The notes under the pieces: generated by a model
The model's input: only the letters and a program-made list of their open reading frames with translations
What the model was told of the DNA's origin: nothing
Databases searched by the model: none
Assembly (NCBI GenBank): GCA_010015745.1
Contig: ML978223.1
Span: 62,001 to 126,000, forward strand
Direction of reading: 5' to 3'
Length of the DNA stretch: 64,000 bases
Source: Setomelanomma holmii
Taxonomy: Eukaryota; Ascomycota; Dothideomycetes; Pleosporales; Phaeosphaeriaceae
Shown: positions 44,079-55,300 of the stretch, in pieces
Layout: each line of letters begins with the position of its first letter
Position numbering within the stretch: position 1 is the first letter of the stretch
Program-made: the position numbers and the translations under genes

Positions 44079-46376
44079 CTATGCTTTTCCATTCCTCTTC
44101 GCCTTCCTCTTCATCCTCTTCTGTGCAATGATCCTCGTCCGCTGCGCCAACTTGCCCTTGCCCTCATCCCAGCCCTCCGCCACATTCGCACCACTCCCGC
44201 CCGCGGCACGCTTAGCTGCCTCCGCACCCGAGTCCTGCTGCGTCTTGCCATGCCCCTTGTCCTTGCGGGGGTTCTTCCCGAGACGAGTCGCACTGCCGGT
44301 TGTGCTCGAGTCCCGTTTTCGCTTTTGTCCGCGGACCGGGGTTGCGGTATCATCATCCACGGAAGCGGCAGGTTTCTTGGGGTCTTTGGATTGTTCTTCG
44401 CGCGTGGAGCGGCGCTGAACAACATTTGCGTTTTCGATTGCGAATTCCGTGATGAGGCGCTTACGCTTATCTTCCATTGCTTCCTTGGCAGCTTTTTTGC
44501 TCTTGGGCGTTTCGCCCTTGACTTTGTAATCAACTGCGTGTCCGTTCAGCCAGCGCAGGCCCATGAGCGCGTTGCGGTGCGTGTAGTATTCGATGAAGCC
44601 GTAGCCTCTTGAGCGACCTGCGCCGGACTCTTCGTTGACTTTGCTGCCGGCTGGGGTTTCGAAGACGACCTTGGCTTGCTTGACGATGCCTTTGCCGCGC
44701 TTTTTGCGCTGCTTTTCGGCGACGAGCATGGCTTGGCCGCCGCGCATGACTTCTTCGCGCGAGAGCTTGTTGCGCTTGCCGGCTTTGACGTCGGCGGCGA
44801 AACCAACAATGGCAGAACGGGCGAGAGCTTTGAGGTCTTTCGAAGTGATGCTGCGTGGGATGTTGCGGATGGAGAGGCGGGTGAGGGAGAGATGGAGGGA
44901 AGGGTTCTCCTGGATCTGCTTGCGACGTAGCGTAGCGCTCTCTTCGCGCATCTTGATTTCTGAGGGTGATAACTGCTTGTACAGATTCGAGTTGGAGGGT
45001 ATTGTGCCTTCTGACAGCAGGTATAGACGGCGCTTGTCCTTGTCCCGGCTGAAGCGCGTTGCGGCACCTTCAGCTGTGAGACGAGTTGCCTCGCTCTTGT
45101 CAACAGCGCGGCTGAGCTGTAATATGCGTCCTTCGATTGTGTATCGGCCTGTTGGGTCGGCATCGGCGTCTTCGAGGACGGAGTGTGTGACTGTGATGGT
45201 TGACCCATCCTTCTTGTCTACATTCTTGGTCTGGAGCTTGATCCGTGGGACTCCCTTCAAGCAATTGATCATGTCTTCCTCGGTGAAGAAGCTCACAAAG
45301 CCTGTGCCCTTCGGTCGTTCGGTCTCACGGTCGAGAACCACACGGGCGAAGCGGACGCCGCCAAATTGCTCGAAGTGCTCTTTCAGGCTCTCGTCGGTCA
45401 CGGAGAAAGGAAGGTTGCGGATGAAGACGGTGTACTCCTCCCGCATTGGCTTCGACTCGTCGAGCTCGATGCCGCCGTCTTCGTCGCTGTCGTCGACGTC
45501 CTCGTAGTCGGTGTTGCTGTCTTCTACGTCTTCCTCATCTTCGCTGTCGACCTCTGCGTCAGACTCTTCCTCCGAGCTGACGACTGAGCTCTCAGCATCG
45601 CTCATGTCCTCTGCTCCGTCTTCTGCGACTGCCTCAGCATCCTCGCCCTCCTGCTCACTCTTCTGCAAGCCTTGCCAAGTATGGCGGTCCACGGCCCAAT
45701 CGACTGCGATAGTCCTCCCATCTATCTCCTTGCCATTGAGGTCCCGTAGCGCCTTCTCTGCATTCTTCTTGCCCCGCAGTGCGACGAATGCGAAGCCTCG
45801 GAGCTCGCCGTTCGGCTTCTTGGGAAGTGTGACGAAATTGACTTTGCCAAAGGCGCGGAAGTGCTTTCCCAGCTCCTCTGGCGTCTTGATGCTCCATGGC
45901 AGATTGCGCACAATGATTTTGGGCGCCTGCGCGTCCTTCATCTGCTGCTCGCGCTCGGCCTTGAACCTGTTGGCTGGCTTTGCTTCCTTTACTTCGCCCT
46001 CTCGCTGTCGCGCCTCTGCATAGTCTACTGCAATCTTCTTCCCTTGCATCTCCGAGCCCTTCAGCTCTTCTTTCGCCCTCTGCGCATCCTCCACGTCGGC
46101 GAAAGTGACGAAGCCATAACCTTTTGACGCTTTTGTTTCCTTGTCGAGGACGACGAGCGCATTCTTGATTGGATATGATTCGGAGAAGAAGTCGGTGAGA
46201 TCTTGGGTGGTGACGGTCGGCGCAAGTCCGCGAATGAAGAGCTGCCGGCGGGCGACTTCTTTGGGCGTCGCAGTAGGAGTTTCTGCAGTGTTGGGCGCAG
46301 TCTCGGCTTCGGCAGTGGCGGTGACGGCTTCTGCGCCGCTCGCAGAGAGTCGCTGTCGTTTTCTTTGGGGTGCCAT
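44079..46376 (-). CDS. NOP4: nucleolar RNA-binding protein NOP4/RBM28-like, four RRMs
   Basis: A single-exon, 765-residue protein. RRM1 (~45-120) has RNP2 LFIRGLA and RNP1 KGYGFVTF. RRM2 (~150-230) has IIVRNLPW and RGFAFVAL. RRM3 (~318-420) has VFIRNLPFS and KGTGFVSF and precedes a conserved block ILQLSRAVDK. RRM4 (~505-620) has LSIRNIPRSIT and GYGFIEYYTH. A long acidic stretch (EEESDAEVDSEDEEDVED) lies between RRM2 and RRM3, and the C-terminus is Lys/Arg-rich with nuclear/nucleolar signals (GQKRKR, RMKRKAKRNG). NOP4 is an assembly factor of the large ribosomal subunit needed for 27S pre-rRNA processing. Domain order, acidic insert and length all agree with the family. Confidence 0.93.
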   Translation of the reverse strand: MAPQRKRQRLSASGAEAVTATAEAETAPNTAETPTATPKEVARRQLFIRGLAPTVTTQDLTDFFSESYPIKNALVVLDKETKASKGYGFVTFADVEDAQRAKEELKGSEMQGKKIAVDYAEARQREGEVKEAKPANRFKAEREQQMKDAQAPKIIVRNLPWSIKTPEELGKHFRAFGKVNFVTLPKKPNGELRGFAFVALRGKKNAEKALRDLNGKEIDGRTIAVDWAVDRHTWQGLQKSEQEGEDAEAVAEDGAEDMSDAESSVVSSEEESDAEVDSEDEEDVEDSNTDYEDVDDSDEDGGIELDESKPMREEYTVFIRNLPFSVTDESLKEHFEQFGGVRFARVVLDRETERPKGTGFVSFFTEEDMINCLKGVPRIKLQTKNVDKKDGSTITVTHSVLEDADADPTGRYTIEGRILQLSRAVDKSEATRLTAEGAATRFSRDKDKRRLYLLSEGTIPSNSNLYKQLSPSEIKMREESATLRRKQIQENPSLHLSLTRLSIRNIPRSITSKDLKALARSAIVGFAADVKAGKRNKLSREEVMRGGQAMLVAEKQRKKRGKGIVKQAKVVFETPAGSKVNEESGAGRSRGYGFIEYYTHRNALMGLRWLNGHAVDYKVKGETPKSKKAAKEAMEDKRKRLITEFAIENANVVQRRSTREEQSKDPKKPAASVDDDTATPVRGQKRKRDSSTTGSATRLGKNPRKDKGHGKTQQDSGAEAAKRAAGGSGANVAEGWDEGKGKLAQRTRIIAQKRMKRKAKRNGKA

Positions 46377-47340
46377 TGTGCTAATAAAGCTCTCACGTGC
46401 TGTTGCGTGATGTCTGCTCTCTGTCAGTCCTGAGAAAAAAGTTCCAGCATTCGGGAGTGGTTTCGCCGATCCGGTCTTGGCAAGGGTTCATGTGGGGCTA
46501 CATTATCGCATCTGCAGTGAGGCGACGGCTACCCTCGAGCGACTTTATCCTTACCTCGATATCCACTACCTACAAGCCATTCCTCTTGAAGTATCTACCA
46601 TATGATCTGGCTCGCTGCACCTCCGGAGGCTACAACATGACTTCCCTGTATCGCCTTCTGCCCATTCTCGTTTCCACCTCTACCACGATTTATGCTTCCC
46701 CTCACACGGGCTGTAGTCATGTTCAGTTCTGTTTGGTTTACTTTCTTTCTTGTGTCTGTCATAGATCATTTTCTCGTCCTATCATTGCACGGGCAAATCT
46801 GCAGCGAGGCTGTTCCATAGCACCCTTGCCTTGCTTTCCGTTAGCTAGGCGTGACACGCCGAATCCAGAGGCCTCTTCTTCTCTTACATACCTGCCCCAA
46901 CGTAACCGGGTCGCGTTATCGACCATATCTTGGTGTATTCCGGGCTTCGATAAGCCGGCAGTCACGGGGCGAATACCTACTCTTAGCGTCGCTGCCGTAA
47001 CACCACACCACAGTTATGAAGCTCTTGTATGGTGGACTTTCTCCAGGAGAGCACGCTTAAGGGCAAGGTCGCAGCGATCACACTCTGCATTGGCACTCCT
47101 TCTGCATCGAATTTGCAACAATCGCCTGTGCCAGTTATGCGCATCCTAAGCTTGCGCCTTACCGAGTCAAGCGCATACTGTAACCAGCTTAGCTTGAGCT
47201 TGGCCGCGATAGCAACTCAACGAGTGACGTAGTGGGGTCAACAATGCCGCAACGCTGCTCTACACAAAAGAGGGGCATACCAGGCAAGATCGTCTTACAT
47301 CTTCAGTATTTGATTCTCGTCCAGCCATCAATGTTTGGAG
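46377..47340. other. intergenic, ~1 kb
   Basis: A plus-strand frame (ATG 46637; TSLYRLLPILVSTSTTIYA) resembles a signal peptide, but the following sequence is not recognisable and has no clear exon structure. I leave it uncalled. The rest is the flank of NOP4 and the MFS gene. Confidence 0.35.
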
Positions 47341-49158
47341 ATGTCGCACGTGGCCAAGCAGACCAGAGAGACTGAACCACTCTTGACCTCAACACCAACG
47401 TTTGCATCTTCTTCACGCATATCGTACGCCTCAACAGCAGACAGAGGACAACATCATGCAGTTTGCGAAACAGACGTGGACCAAGAGAAGTCCTCATCTG
47501 GACGTGACTCCTTATCGCAGCAATCAAACTCTCTAGCAGACGACTTGAGTGAGGGCACAACGCTTTATGACAAGAAGTGCATCCTGATCAATCATGAGAT
47601 CGACTCGATGGGCATGGGGCGGTACCAGTGGTATCTATGGTCGTTATGTGGCTGTGGCTACTTGGTCGACTTGATGTGGGCACAGGCATTCGGGCTGGTT
47701 CTATCCCCAATGCAACAAGAGCTTGGATTCGGGGCTGATCAGACTGGGGCACTTTCCACAGCATTCTCAGTCGGACTCACAGCTGGTGCGCTCATCTGGG
47801 GAGTGTTGGTTGACGTGGTTGGGCGACGTTGGGCGTTCAACCTTACGGTACTCATATCAAGTATCTTCGGTCTCTGCATCGGCGCACCAAGCTCCTTCAA
47901 CGCCATCCTTATCCTTACCGCGTTGACTGGCATCGGTGTGGGCGGAAATATCCCAATCGACACCACAATCACGCTCGAGTTCACCCCGACGAGCAAGCGC
48001 TACCTGCTTCCTCTACTATCGATCTTTCAGCCGCTTGGCGTGGTGATCTGCAGTGTCATGGCGTATGGTTTCATCCCGAACTACTCATGCAGCCCAAACT
48101 TTTCAGAGGGGGAGCTGGCACTGCCATCATGCAACGTGGTGCGGACTGGAGAAGCGTGCTGCACCAAGGAGAGCAATATGGGCTGGCGATACCTCCTATT
48201 CACCTTGGGTGCGATCACGTTGTTCGTGTTCTTCTTGCGCTTTGTCATCTTCGACTTTCAGGAATCCCCAAAATTCTTGCTCTACCGTGGGAAGGACGAG
48301 GAAGCTGTCCAGGTCCTGCAGAACGTTGCCAAATTCAATGGACGGGGTTGTGGCCTGACGCTGGAGAAGCTCGAGGCACTTGAACGGGACTTTGAAGCCA
48401 GCAGTGACGAGGTCATGCTTGCTAGCGCAGCGCTACAGCTATCGACAACATGGACGGAAAAGTTGAAGCTCGAGGGTAATCGCTTCGAACTCCTATTTTC
48501 CGGCGCGCAAATGACGCGACTCACCATTCTCGTATGGCTGACCTATGTGTTCGATTACTCCGGCTTCACCGTTGCCGGTAAGCCTCTCAATCCAACCTGC
48601 ATGTATAAACTACAACTAACACTTCCAGGCACATTCCTCCCTCAAATCCTGGCCCTCAAGAACGGCGCCCTCCACCTCTCCCTCTCCTTCACATACCGCT
48701 CCTACATCCTAATCTACCTCCCCGGCACCCTGGGCGTCGCGCTCGGCACATGCGCATACCGCATCCCGCTGCTGGGCCGCAAATACACAATGGTGTTATC
48801 GTCGGCTATGATGGGTGTGACAATTTTCCTGCTCACAGCGATCAATTCGGCGGCGAGTAACATTGGGTTTAGCACGCTGGAGTACTTTTTCCAGAGTATG
48901 TTTAATGCGGTGCTGTACGGGTGGACACCGGAGGCGTTTCCGGCGCCGGTTAGGGGAACGGCGTGTGGGGTTGCGAGCTTTTGGGGCAGGGGCGCAGGGA
49001 TTGTCATGCCGCTCGTGGCGCAGAGGCTGTATGCTGGCGATGTTGGCGGCGGGAGAGATGTTAATGCCGTGTTGTATCTTGCTGGAAGTGTGTCTTTAGG
49101 ATGCGTGATCACGACACTATTATTGCCGGGAAAACTTGTTGGTGGGCGAAGTATGTGA
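47341..49158 (+). CDS. MFS transporter, SV2/SVOP-like
   Basis: The start is ATG 47341; the hydrophilic N-terminus contains EPLLTSTP. TM1 begins GRYQWYLWSLCGCGYLVD, and the MFS A-motif-like loop GVLVDVVGRRWAFN follows. LTALTGIGVGGNIPIDTT and the long loop with FIPNYSCSPN resemble fungal SVOP/sugar-type transporters. The C-terminal half has EFFPAxxRGTA-type sequence (TPEAFPAPVRGTACGVAS). A 51 bp segment 48578-48628 has perfect intron ends (GTAAGC...CTAAC...TTCCAG) between FTVA and GTFLPQI. Removing it gives 588 residues and a better transmembrane helix, but it has no stop and keeps frame, so a retained form of 605 residues is also possible. Substrate unknown; plasma membrane location likely. 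Confidence 0.88.
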   Translation: MSHVAKQTRETEPLLTSTPTFASSSRISYASTADRGQHHAVCETDVDQEKSSSGRDSLSQQSNSLADDLSEGTTLYDKKCILINHEIDSMGMGRYQWYLWSLCGCGYLVDLMWAQAFGLVLSPMQQELGFGADQTGALSTAFSVGLTAGALIWGVLVDVVGRRWAFNLTVLISSIFGLCIGAPSSFNAILILTALTGIGVGGNIPIDTTITLEFTPTSKRYLLPLLSIFQPLGVVICSVMAYGFIPNYSCSPNFSEGELALPSCNVVRTGEACCTKESNMGWRYLLFTLGAITLFVFFLRFVIFDFQESPKFLLYRGKDEEAVQVLQNVAKFNGRGCGLTLEKLEALERDFEASSDEVMLASAALQLSTTWTEKLKLEGNRFELLFSGAQMTRLTILVWLTYVFDYSGFTVAGKPLNPTCMYKLQLTLPGTFLPQILALKNGALHLSLSFTYRSYILIYLPGTLGVALGTCAYRIPLLGRKYTMVLSSAMMGVTIFLLTAINSAASNIGFSTLEYFFQSMFNAVLYGWTPEAFPAPVRGTACGVASFWGRGAGIVMPLVAQRLYAGDVGGGRDVNAVLYLAGSVSLGCVITTLLLPGKLVGGRSM

Positions 49159-49694
49159 TTGCATATTCAAGACTCGCGAGATAATCGTGCGAGTGTGTCT
49201 CGCACAATCATATTCCTCATCCAACATGCCACTCCTGAGGTTACTGTGCGTCTTCCTCAGCGTTACTAAATTTACCGCTTAATGCCAGAGTAATCTCACG
49301 TCGTGCCTATCTCAAGTATTAAACCTCGTGATCATGCTGGACTGTCCTCACTATGCTCCTTCAAGGCTCGACGGGCCTGGTGAGCAAGTGAGGAAGATAA
49401 TGCTGGGATGGAAGACGCCCCAGAGGTGGACAATGCTACGCCAGAAGAGGTCGCTTCGGAAGAAGACGATGTATTTATTGCTCCCGAAGTGCTTGAAGAG
49501 AAAGCCAGCGTTGATGCGACACCGATTGAGACGACGGTAGCCGAGCTACTGGATGGCGAGGAACCAGGATTGGAATGAAAAATGCTAGAAGTTGAACGCA
49601 TAGCCAGAGCACTTACGGACGATAGGCCGGCCGAAGTAGCAGAACAAGATTGGCTCGAAGTTGAAAACGACTGGCTGACCGCAATGCTTGAAGA
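49159..49694. other. intergenic with an acidic plus-strand frame
   Basis: Plus-strand codons at about 49385-49578 encode an acidic stretch (PEVDNATPEEVASEEDD) ending at TGA 49576-49578; the opposite strand reads Ser-rich. Neither is convincing as a gene. Otherwise empty. Confidence 0.3.
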
Positions 49695-51632
49695 TTACGC
49701 AGCACAGACGGGCATGATGGTAATGTCGTTAATGTCAAAGACAGCACTGCCTGAAGGAGCCCCAACGTTATTCTCCACGGTCAACAACAATACGTGAGTG
49801 GAACCGACCACCGTATAATCACTTGTTCCGCTCACCTGAGTCGACTCCCCATTCGAGGCGGTCATTGCTCCCAAGTTGACATTGTCTAGGAACACTCTGA
49901 AACGCTGCACAGCCTTGATGTCGGTTCAAAGAGACTTCGCAAAGTAGAACACGTTGACTTTGGTTCCGTGAGGTATCGCAACATTCCTCTGTGTGAAAGT
50001 TATCGAGCTCGTAAAAGCTGAGTCCTGGTGTGTCCCACGAATCAAGTATTGTCCAGAGTGACCGCCGATACCAAGAACAGACACAGTGGCTCGCAATTGA
50101 GAGAATGTAAACGGGCTCGTGCTTCCACTCTCGAATCCGCCATTGACCGCGAGATTCGTGGGCATAGCAGCGCAACCTCTGGTTAAAGAAGGAGTCGCGC
50201 TAGGCAGAACGACAAGGCTGCTGGAAGCGGCAGATTCCGAAGAAGTTACGACTGACGAGCTTTGAGATATAGACGAAGCTGAGACCAACGTAGACTGTCC
50301 TGTAGATAAAGAAGTATCCAAGGAACTTTCCGGCGCAGAGGAAGCAGAAGCTGAGGAAGTCTGCGGCATCGAAGGAGTCGCCACCGAGGATACGTGTGAT
50401 GTAGTGGTAGTGGTCTCTGACAAGCTCCGTAGTGGTGAGGGCACGGCAATTGATGAGCTGAGAGAAATGGAAGAAATCAATGATGAAGAGAGCGGAAGTG
50501 TAAGACTTGTCGGCGAAGATGCTGAATTCGAGCTGGTCGGTGACGACGAAGCGGCCAGTGTCGAAGAAGTAGCGAGTGTCGAAGAGGTAGCGAGTGTCGA
50601 AGAGGTAGTAAGTATCGAAGAGGTAGTAAGTACCAAAGAGGTCGCGAGTGTCGAAGCAAGAAGCGATGGTGAACGAGACAGCAGGACTCGAAGCTGAGGA
50701 CTGCGGCTGGGTGGACGAAGGTACTGACGAGATGATGGAAGTACTTCCGGCTGCTGAGCTAGAATAAGTGAAGGGAGTGACCTTTGAAGAAAGCGAAATA
50801 GAGGCCTCTGGCATTGAGCTATTCTGACCGTCTGGAGTCAACGGGGATGAGGCTGAATGAGACGTGGAAGCACTACTCGACCATAGTGAGATCGATGACG
50901 ATGCTTTGGAGGATGTAGTAGAAGATCGGACGGACGATGACGCAGAGCTGCACTTGCCGAATCCAGCTTGGCAACCATTCCCACAATACACTGAAGTTGA
51001 ACCGCAGTAGTAGTATTGAGAACAGCAGTCTCCAAACACAGAACCAATGCAGTTGTATCCACCTGTGACGCTGTACGCGTTGCCGCATCGACCATTGGTG
51101 GAGACCTTGATGGCGGAAGCAGATGCAGCAGAGACCTGAGCAGTGCTGGAGACAGTCTTGGACGGGGATGCCGGCCTGGACGAAGACAAAGACGCAGCGT
51201 TGTCGCAAGATCTGAATAGGTTGTTGCAGCCGGTGCCGCAGTATGAATTGGTTGAACCACACCAGCCGTACGATGAACAGCAGTCTCCAAATCTCGATCC
51301 TTGACACGTGTATCCTTTCTTGCCGCCGCAAGTTCCATCTGTGGAGACTCTCTTGGAGCCGGTCGATGTTAGTGTGCAAGTCCCGTATGTGGAGTCACAC
51401 CCTTCTCCGCAGTGAGAAGAAGTGTCACCGCACCATCCGTATCTGGAGGACACTTGATCAGTATTCAATGGAGGATGCGATCTGGGTAGACGCGCGATGA
51501 ACAGCACTTTCCAAAAGTAGAGCCAGTGCACACAAGACCACCGTTCGCAGTACCACAACGTCCAGTGCTACTTACTTTCTGGGCGTGGACAGCGGCAATA
51601 ACCGTCAGAGTCCATGCCAAAACTGCGCGCAT
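49695..51632 (-). pseudogene. secreted CBM18 (hevein-type) chitin-binding protein, three modules, interrupted
   Basis: The signal peptide RAVLAWTLTVIAAVHA starts at 51632. Module 1 is split by a 53 bp intron with a GC donor (51443-51495, GCGCGT...TCCAG); joining gives the canonical CCSSYGWCG. Module 2 (GDCCSSYGWCGSTNSYCGTGC) and module 3 (GDCCSQYYYCGSTSVYCGNGC) follow, each with the expected eight Cys. A long Ser/Thr-rich stalk contains an 18 bp tandem repeat. Near 50660-50690 the stalk changes frame by one base: the upstream frame becomes Phe/Asp/Tyr-rich while the correct Ser-rich frame resumes as TSSTLATSS. The C-terminal domain (VNGGFESGSTSPF) meets an in-frame TGA at 49926-49928 and continues in the same frame (QRFRVFLDNVNLGAM) to 49695. 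CBM18 proteins bind chitin at the cell wall or shield it. Two breaks suggest a recent pseudogene or errors in a repetitive gene. Confidence 0.7.
50557..50656. repeat. 18 bp tandem repeat (about 5.5 copies) in the chitin-binding gene stalk
   Basis: Units starting AGTGTCGAAGA(A/G)GTAGCG begin at 50557, 50575, 50593, 50611 and 50629, with a half unit at 50647. Units diverge by one to four bases. Because 18 is a multiple of three and no stop is created, all minus-strand frames stay open here. Confidence 0.9.
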
Positions 51633-52391
51633 CTTGACGTACCGCTCGAATTAGCACGAAATGAGCGTAAAGGCGTCAGGAAACGAGAGTGTGTCAAAAC
51701 CAGAACGAGTGATGGGTTTGATAAGTTGAAATCGGGAGCAGGATAGTCTCCGCGAAGTTGTGATTCTCTGAACGCCAGAAGAGACGGATGTCTTGAGCTT
51801 GGAGCTGGCCTCAAGGTAGATGTGAGGCCGTTCCGAGTCGCTACCCGAGCGCCAAGTGTATCTATGACCAAACATCAGCTGCGTAAAACGCAGAAAGAAA
51901 CGCCATGAAGAAGTTAGTCGTGGCACAGTACTGCAAGCAGAGTTCTGGGCTGGTCAAGCGAGTGTCGTGGTGTTCGTAGCGCTGGGTGTTTGATCAAGCT
52001 ACACCGTTAGCGAACCAGACTACTGTAGTGCGTCTTTGGAACTTCTAGCAATAGATCGCCCCTGAATGCGAAAGCACAAGCCAAAGGCGTCCGCGGGAAT
52101 GCAAACTTTTTTCGAAACGGCAATTTGCTTTCAGACTATATCCAGGTACCCGGCGCATTCCTCACGGGGCTGCGATGCATCAATGTGGTGGCGCTTATGG
52201 GAAGCAAGGCTGGTAATTGTTTGATGAGCCAAGACGATGATATGGTAGTGTCACAATGACGCGGAGACGGGATGCCAAATCGAAGGTGCGTCAGCCCGAT
52301 TCAACAGTTCTGAAGTTGATATTTCATATTTGTCAGGCAAGTCGTGGAGCGGGGCATACCTGCTGCCAGCGACCTGTTTACAACCATCAGT
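51633..52391. other. intergenic between chitin-binding gene and PKS 3' end
   Basis: No supported gene. It contains the promoter side of the chitin-binding gene and the 3' flank of the PKS. Confidence 0.4.
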
Positions 52392-55300
52392 CTACCCAGT
52401 CAACTTCTTCAGCACAACCTCACACAAACTTGTCAGTGTCCTCGCTCCCACAATCTCAAGCACACTCATTTCCACACCCAACTCCGCCCTCGCCCAATTC
52501 CTCATCTCCACCGCGACCAGACTATCAACACCGTAATCTCCAAGCGGGCGAGACAACTCCAGCGGCTCTTTCATTCCCAGACTTCGCATGAGCACTGCAT
52601 TCATGACCTCTGTGGACGCGGCAAGCAGCGTGGCCTTCTCGACGCCGCCCTTGCTCGCATTCTTCAGCATTGCCAACTTGGTCGTCGCAGATGCAGATGT
52701 CCCAGCTCCAGCGCCTCCCGACGCAGCAGCACTACCTGCAGCGGGACGAAGAGAGCTGAAGCGATGAAGGGGCTCGAAAAATGGTGCACCCGGCATGATA
52801 CCCGTGCAAAGAATGCCGTAGCTATTCTTGTTGATACCATGAGTTTGCTGCATGATGCTAGTGCGCAGTATGCGGTACAGTAACGCTTCGTTGATGAGAT
52901 GCCACCCCATAGCTTCCAAGCGTCGATTCGCATTGTCTTTATCCTTGAGGTATCCGACTTCGTCGACGGGACCTAGATCGACAGAGCATGCAGGTAGACC
53001 TTGTTGGATGCGCCACGCGGCGAATGCGTCGAGGAAGGCATTTGCGGCGGCGTAGTTGGATTGGCCCATGTGGCCAAGCAGACCGCTGACGGAAGATAGC
53101 ATGGTGAAGAAGTCTAAAGGAAGAACATTCACTTCGGCATGTTCCTGGCCTGCGATGTGCAGATTCCATGTCCCCGCGACCTTAGGCTGGGCTGGGAGAC
53201 GGAATTCTTCGGGTGTCATTTTGGTGAACATGCGGTCGCGGATCAGCATTGCACCCTGGATCACGCCCGCAACGGGCTTGGAGGCGGCGGCATAGGCGCG
53301 GCGGACGTCGGAGAGGTTAGTGATGTCGCCGGTCACGAGATCGACGTGGCAGCCCAGTGTGTTGCAGTCATAGATCGTCTTCTGGGAGCGTTCGTCGTCA
53401 TAGCCGCTGCGAGAGATGGTGACGATGTTAGTCGCGCCATTCCTAGCGAGGTAGACTGCAAGAGAGCTGTTGAGGCCCTTGAATCCACCTGCAATGAGGT
53501 ACGAACGGTCTGGACGAAGCTTGAGTTGCGGCGTCAATGGACGAACAGGGACTTGGACTGCCCTGCTGTTCTCGTAAGAGATGACAACTTTGCCGATGTG
53601 CTTGCCACGCTGTATGTATCGGAAGGCTTCGACGGTGTCTTCGAAGGGAAAGACTTTGCACACGTGGAGAGGTCGGATGTGGCCTTGCTCGACCAGGTCC
53701 ATGATTTGCTCGCCAACCTTGCGAGTGACCTCATCCGTGATGCTAGGACGCGACAAATCCAAGGCGCGGTATGAGCAGTTGCGGTCGAAAGGTTCCATCG
53801 AGAGACTGTTTCGATCAATCAAATCTTTCTTACCAATTTCGATCATGGTACCATTCTCAGCGATGCAGCGCCATGATTCATGCAGCATATCGCCTGTCAG
53901 GGAGTTGAGACAGACATCTACTCCACGGCCGCCCGTCGCGCGCAGGAGCTGCGCAGCGAAAGTAATGGAGCGAGAAGAGAACACCCGGTCCCTTCGAACA
54001 CCGTACTTCTCAACGATAAAGTCAGTCTTGGCTTCTGTGCCAACGGTGCAGTACACCTCCGCCCCCAAGTACTTGCACAAGTCAAGCGCAGCGAGACCAA
54101 CACCTCCGGATGCAGAGTGAATCAAGACGGACTGCCCTTCCTGCACGTTGGCAAGCGTAATCAGACCATACACAGCGGTGTGTACAGCGATTCCGAACGT
54201 GGTACCGTCGGCGAAGGAGATCTGGTCTGGCAGCTTATACACAGCGTGCCAACGGTTGCGCACACGGTTACCGAAGCAGCCGCCATCTCGCCGAACTAAG
54301 AGAACTCTGTCACCAGGCTTGACTGTCCCAACGTCTTTGCCAATGTCGGTGACGATACCTGTGCATTCGAGGCCAATTAGCTTCTCGTTGCAGGGTACAA
54401 AGCCCATGGCGTTGGCCAGATCTTTGAAGTTCATGCCAGCTGCTACGACTTCGATCTCAACTTCGTCGTCCTTTAGAGGCGGCACGTCGACCTGGGTGTA
54501 AACCAGAGTATCGAGCGTACCAGGACGTTCACTTGTGAGACGAATTGTCGACTCATGGCCATACATGGTCGTTTCCTGGAGAGGTGAGCCTTCTTGGCTC
54601 TCTTTCTCTGCTGTATTGATGGCATCATCGCCAATGACGCGACTAACATGCAAGATGCCGTTACGTTCCACAAATTCGTTGTCGATTCTGCCGAGAACTT
54701 CGACCGTGCCAAGGTGATTCAGCACCGTGTTGATAGCCTCCAAGCTGGTCTTGCTTGTTTCAGACTCGATGTCCAGGCACATAAGGATGTTGTTGGGATA
54801 CTCCAAAACAAGAGATCGTGAGGCACCAAACATGAGACCGCGCTCGGGGTGGGTGACAGACATTTGCGAGCCCACAGTGACCCAAAGAATGCGGCACTCT
54901 CGCTCTATTAGACTGCGGATCGCCTCAAACTGTTCGTCTTTCAGGTCAGTGAGGAGAGGAGCGAACATCTCGTCGAGGACAACGACCGTGCTCTTCTCCG
55001 GTACATCATCGAATGGAAGCAGGTGTTCGGTAATACTCCATCCGCTTGTCTTCAAAAGATCCCTAGTCACATCAGTCGTGCCAGTAGGCGTGCCGAAGTG
55101 CACGAGGCAAATGTTGTTGTCAGCAAGGAAGGATTCGGATGGTCCTGGTCGATGACTTCCAAGATAGACCAAGCTGAGCGATCGTGCCGCAACGCCAGAG
55201 ATGCGGGATAGACCGTTGAAAGGCTTCGAGGCAGATGTGATCAAATTGCCGTCCACATCAGGTAATTCGACCTGCTGTGAAGACCACTCTGCATTATGCA

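Noticed and set aside
44635..45507. 290-codon plus-strand frame opposite NOP4
   Set aside because: Mirror of the Lys/Glu/Ser-rich codons of NOP4; no start context or homology.
46637..47149. Possible secreted protein starting TSLYRLLPILVSTSTTIYA
   Set aside because: Looks like a signal peptide but what follows is not recognisable in any frame or splice combination I tried.
49332..49601. Ser-rich minus-strand frame downstream of the chitin-binding gene, possible GPI-type tail
   Set aside because: The chitin-binding gene already ends properly at 49695, and the segment has no link, start or hydrophobic C-terminus.
52990..53520. KR nucleotide-binding motif GGFKGLNSSLA looked degenerate compared with GGxGGLGxxxA
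   Set aside because: I recall a clade of fungal HR-PKSs with a comparable GGLKGL-type motif, and the Ser/Tyr/Asn active-site blocks are intact, so the KR is probably functional.
53139..53774. 211-codon plus-strand frame opposite the PKS KR/ER region
   Set aside because: Antisense shadow of conserved PKS domains.
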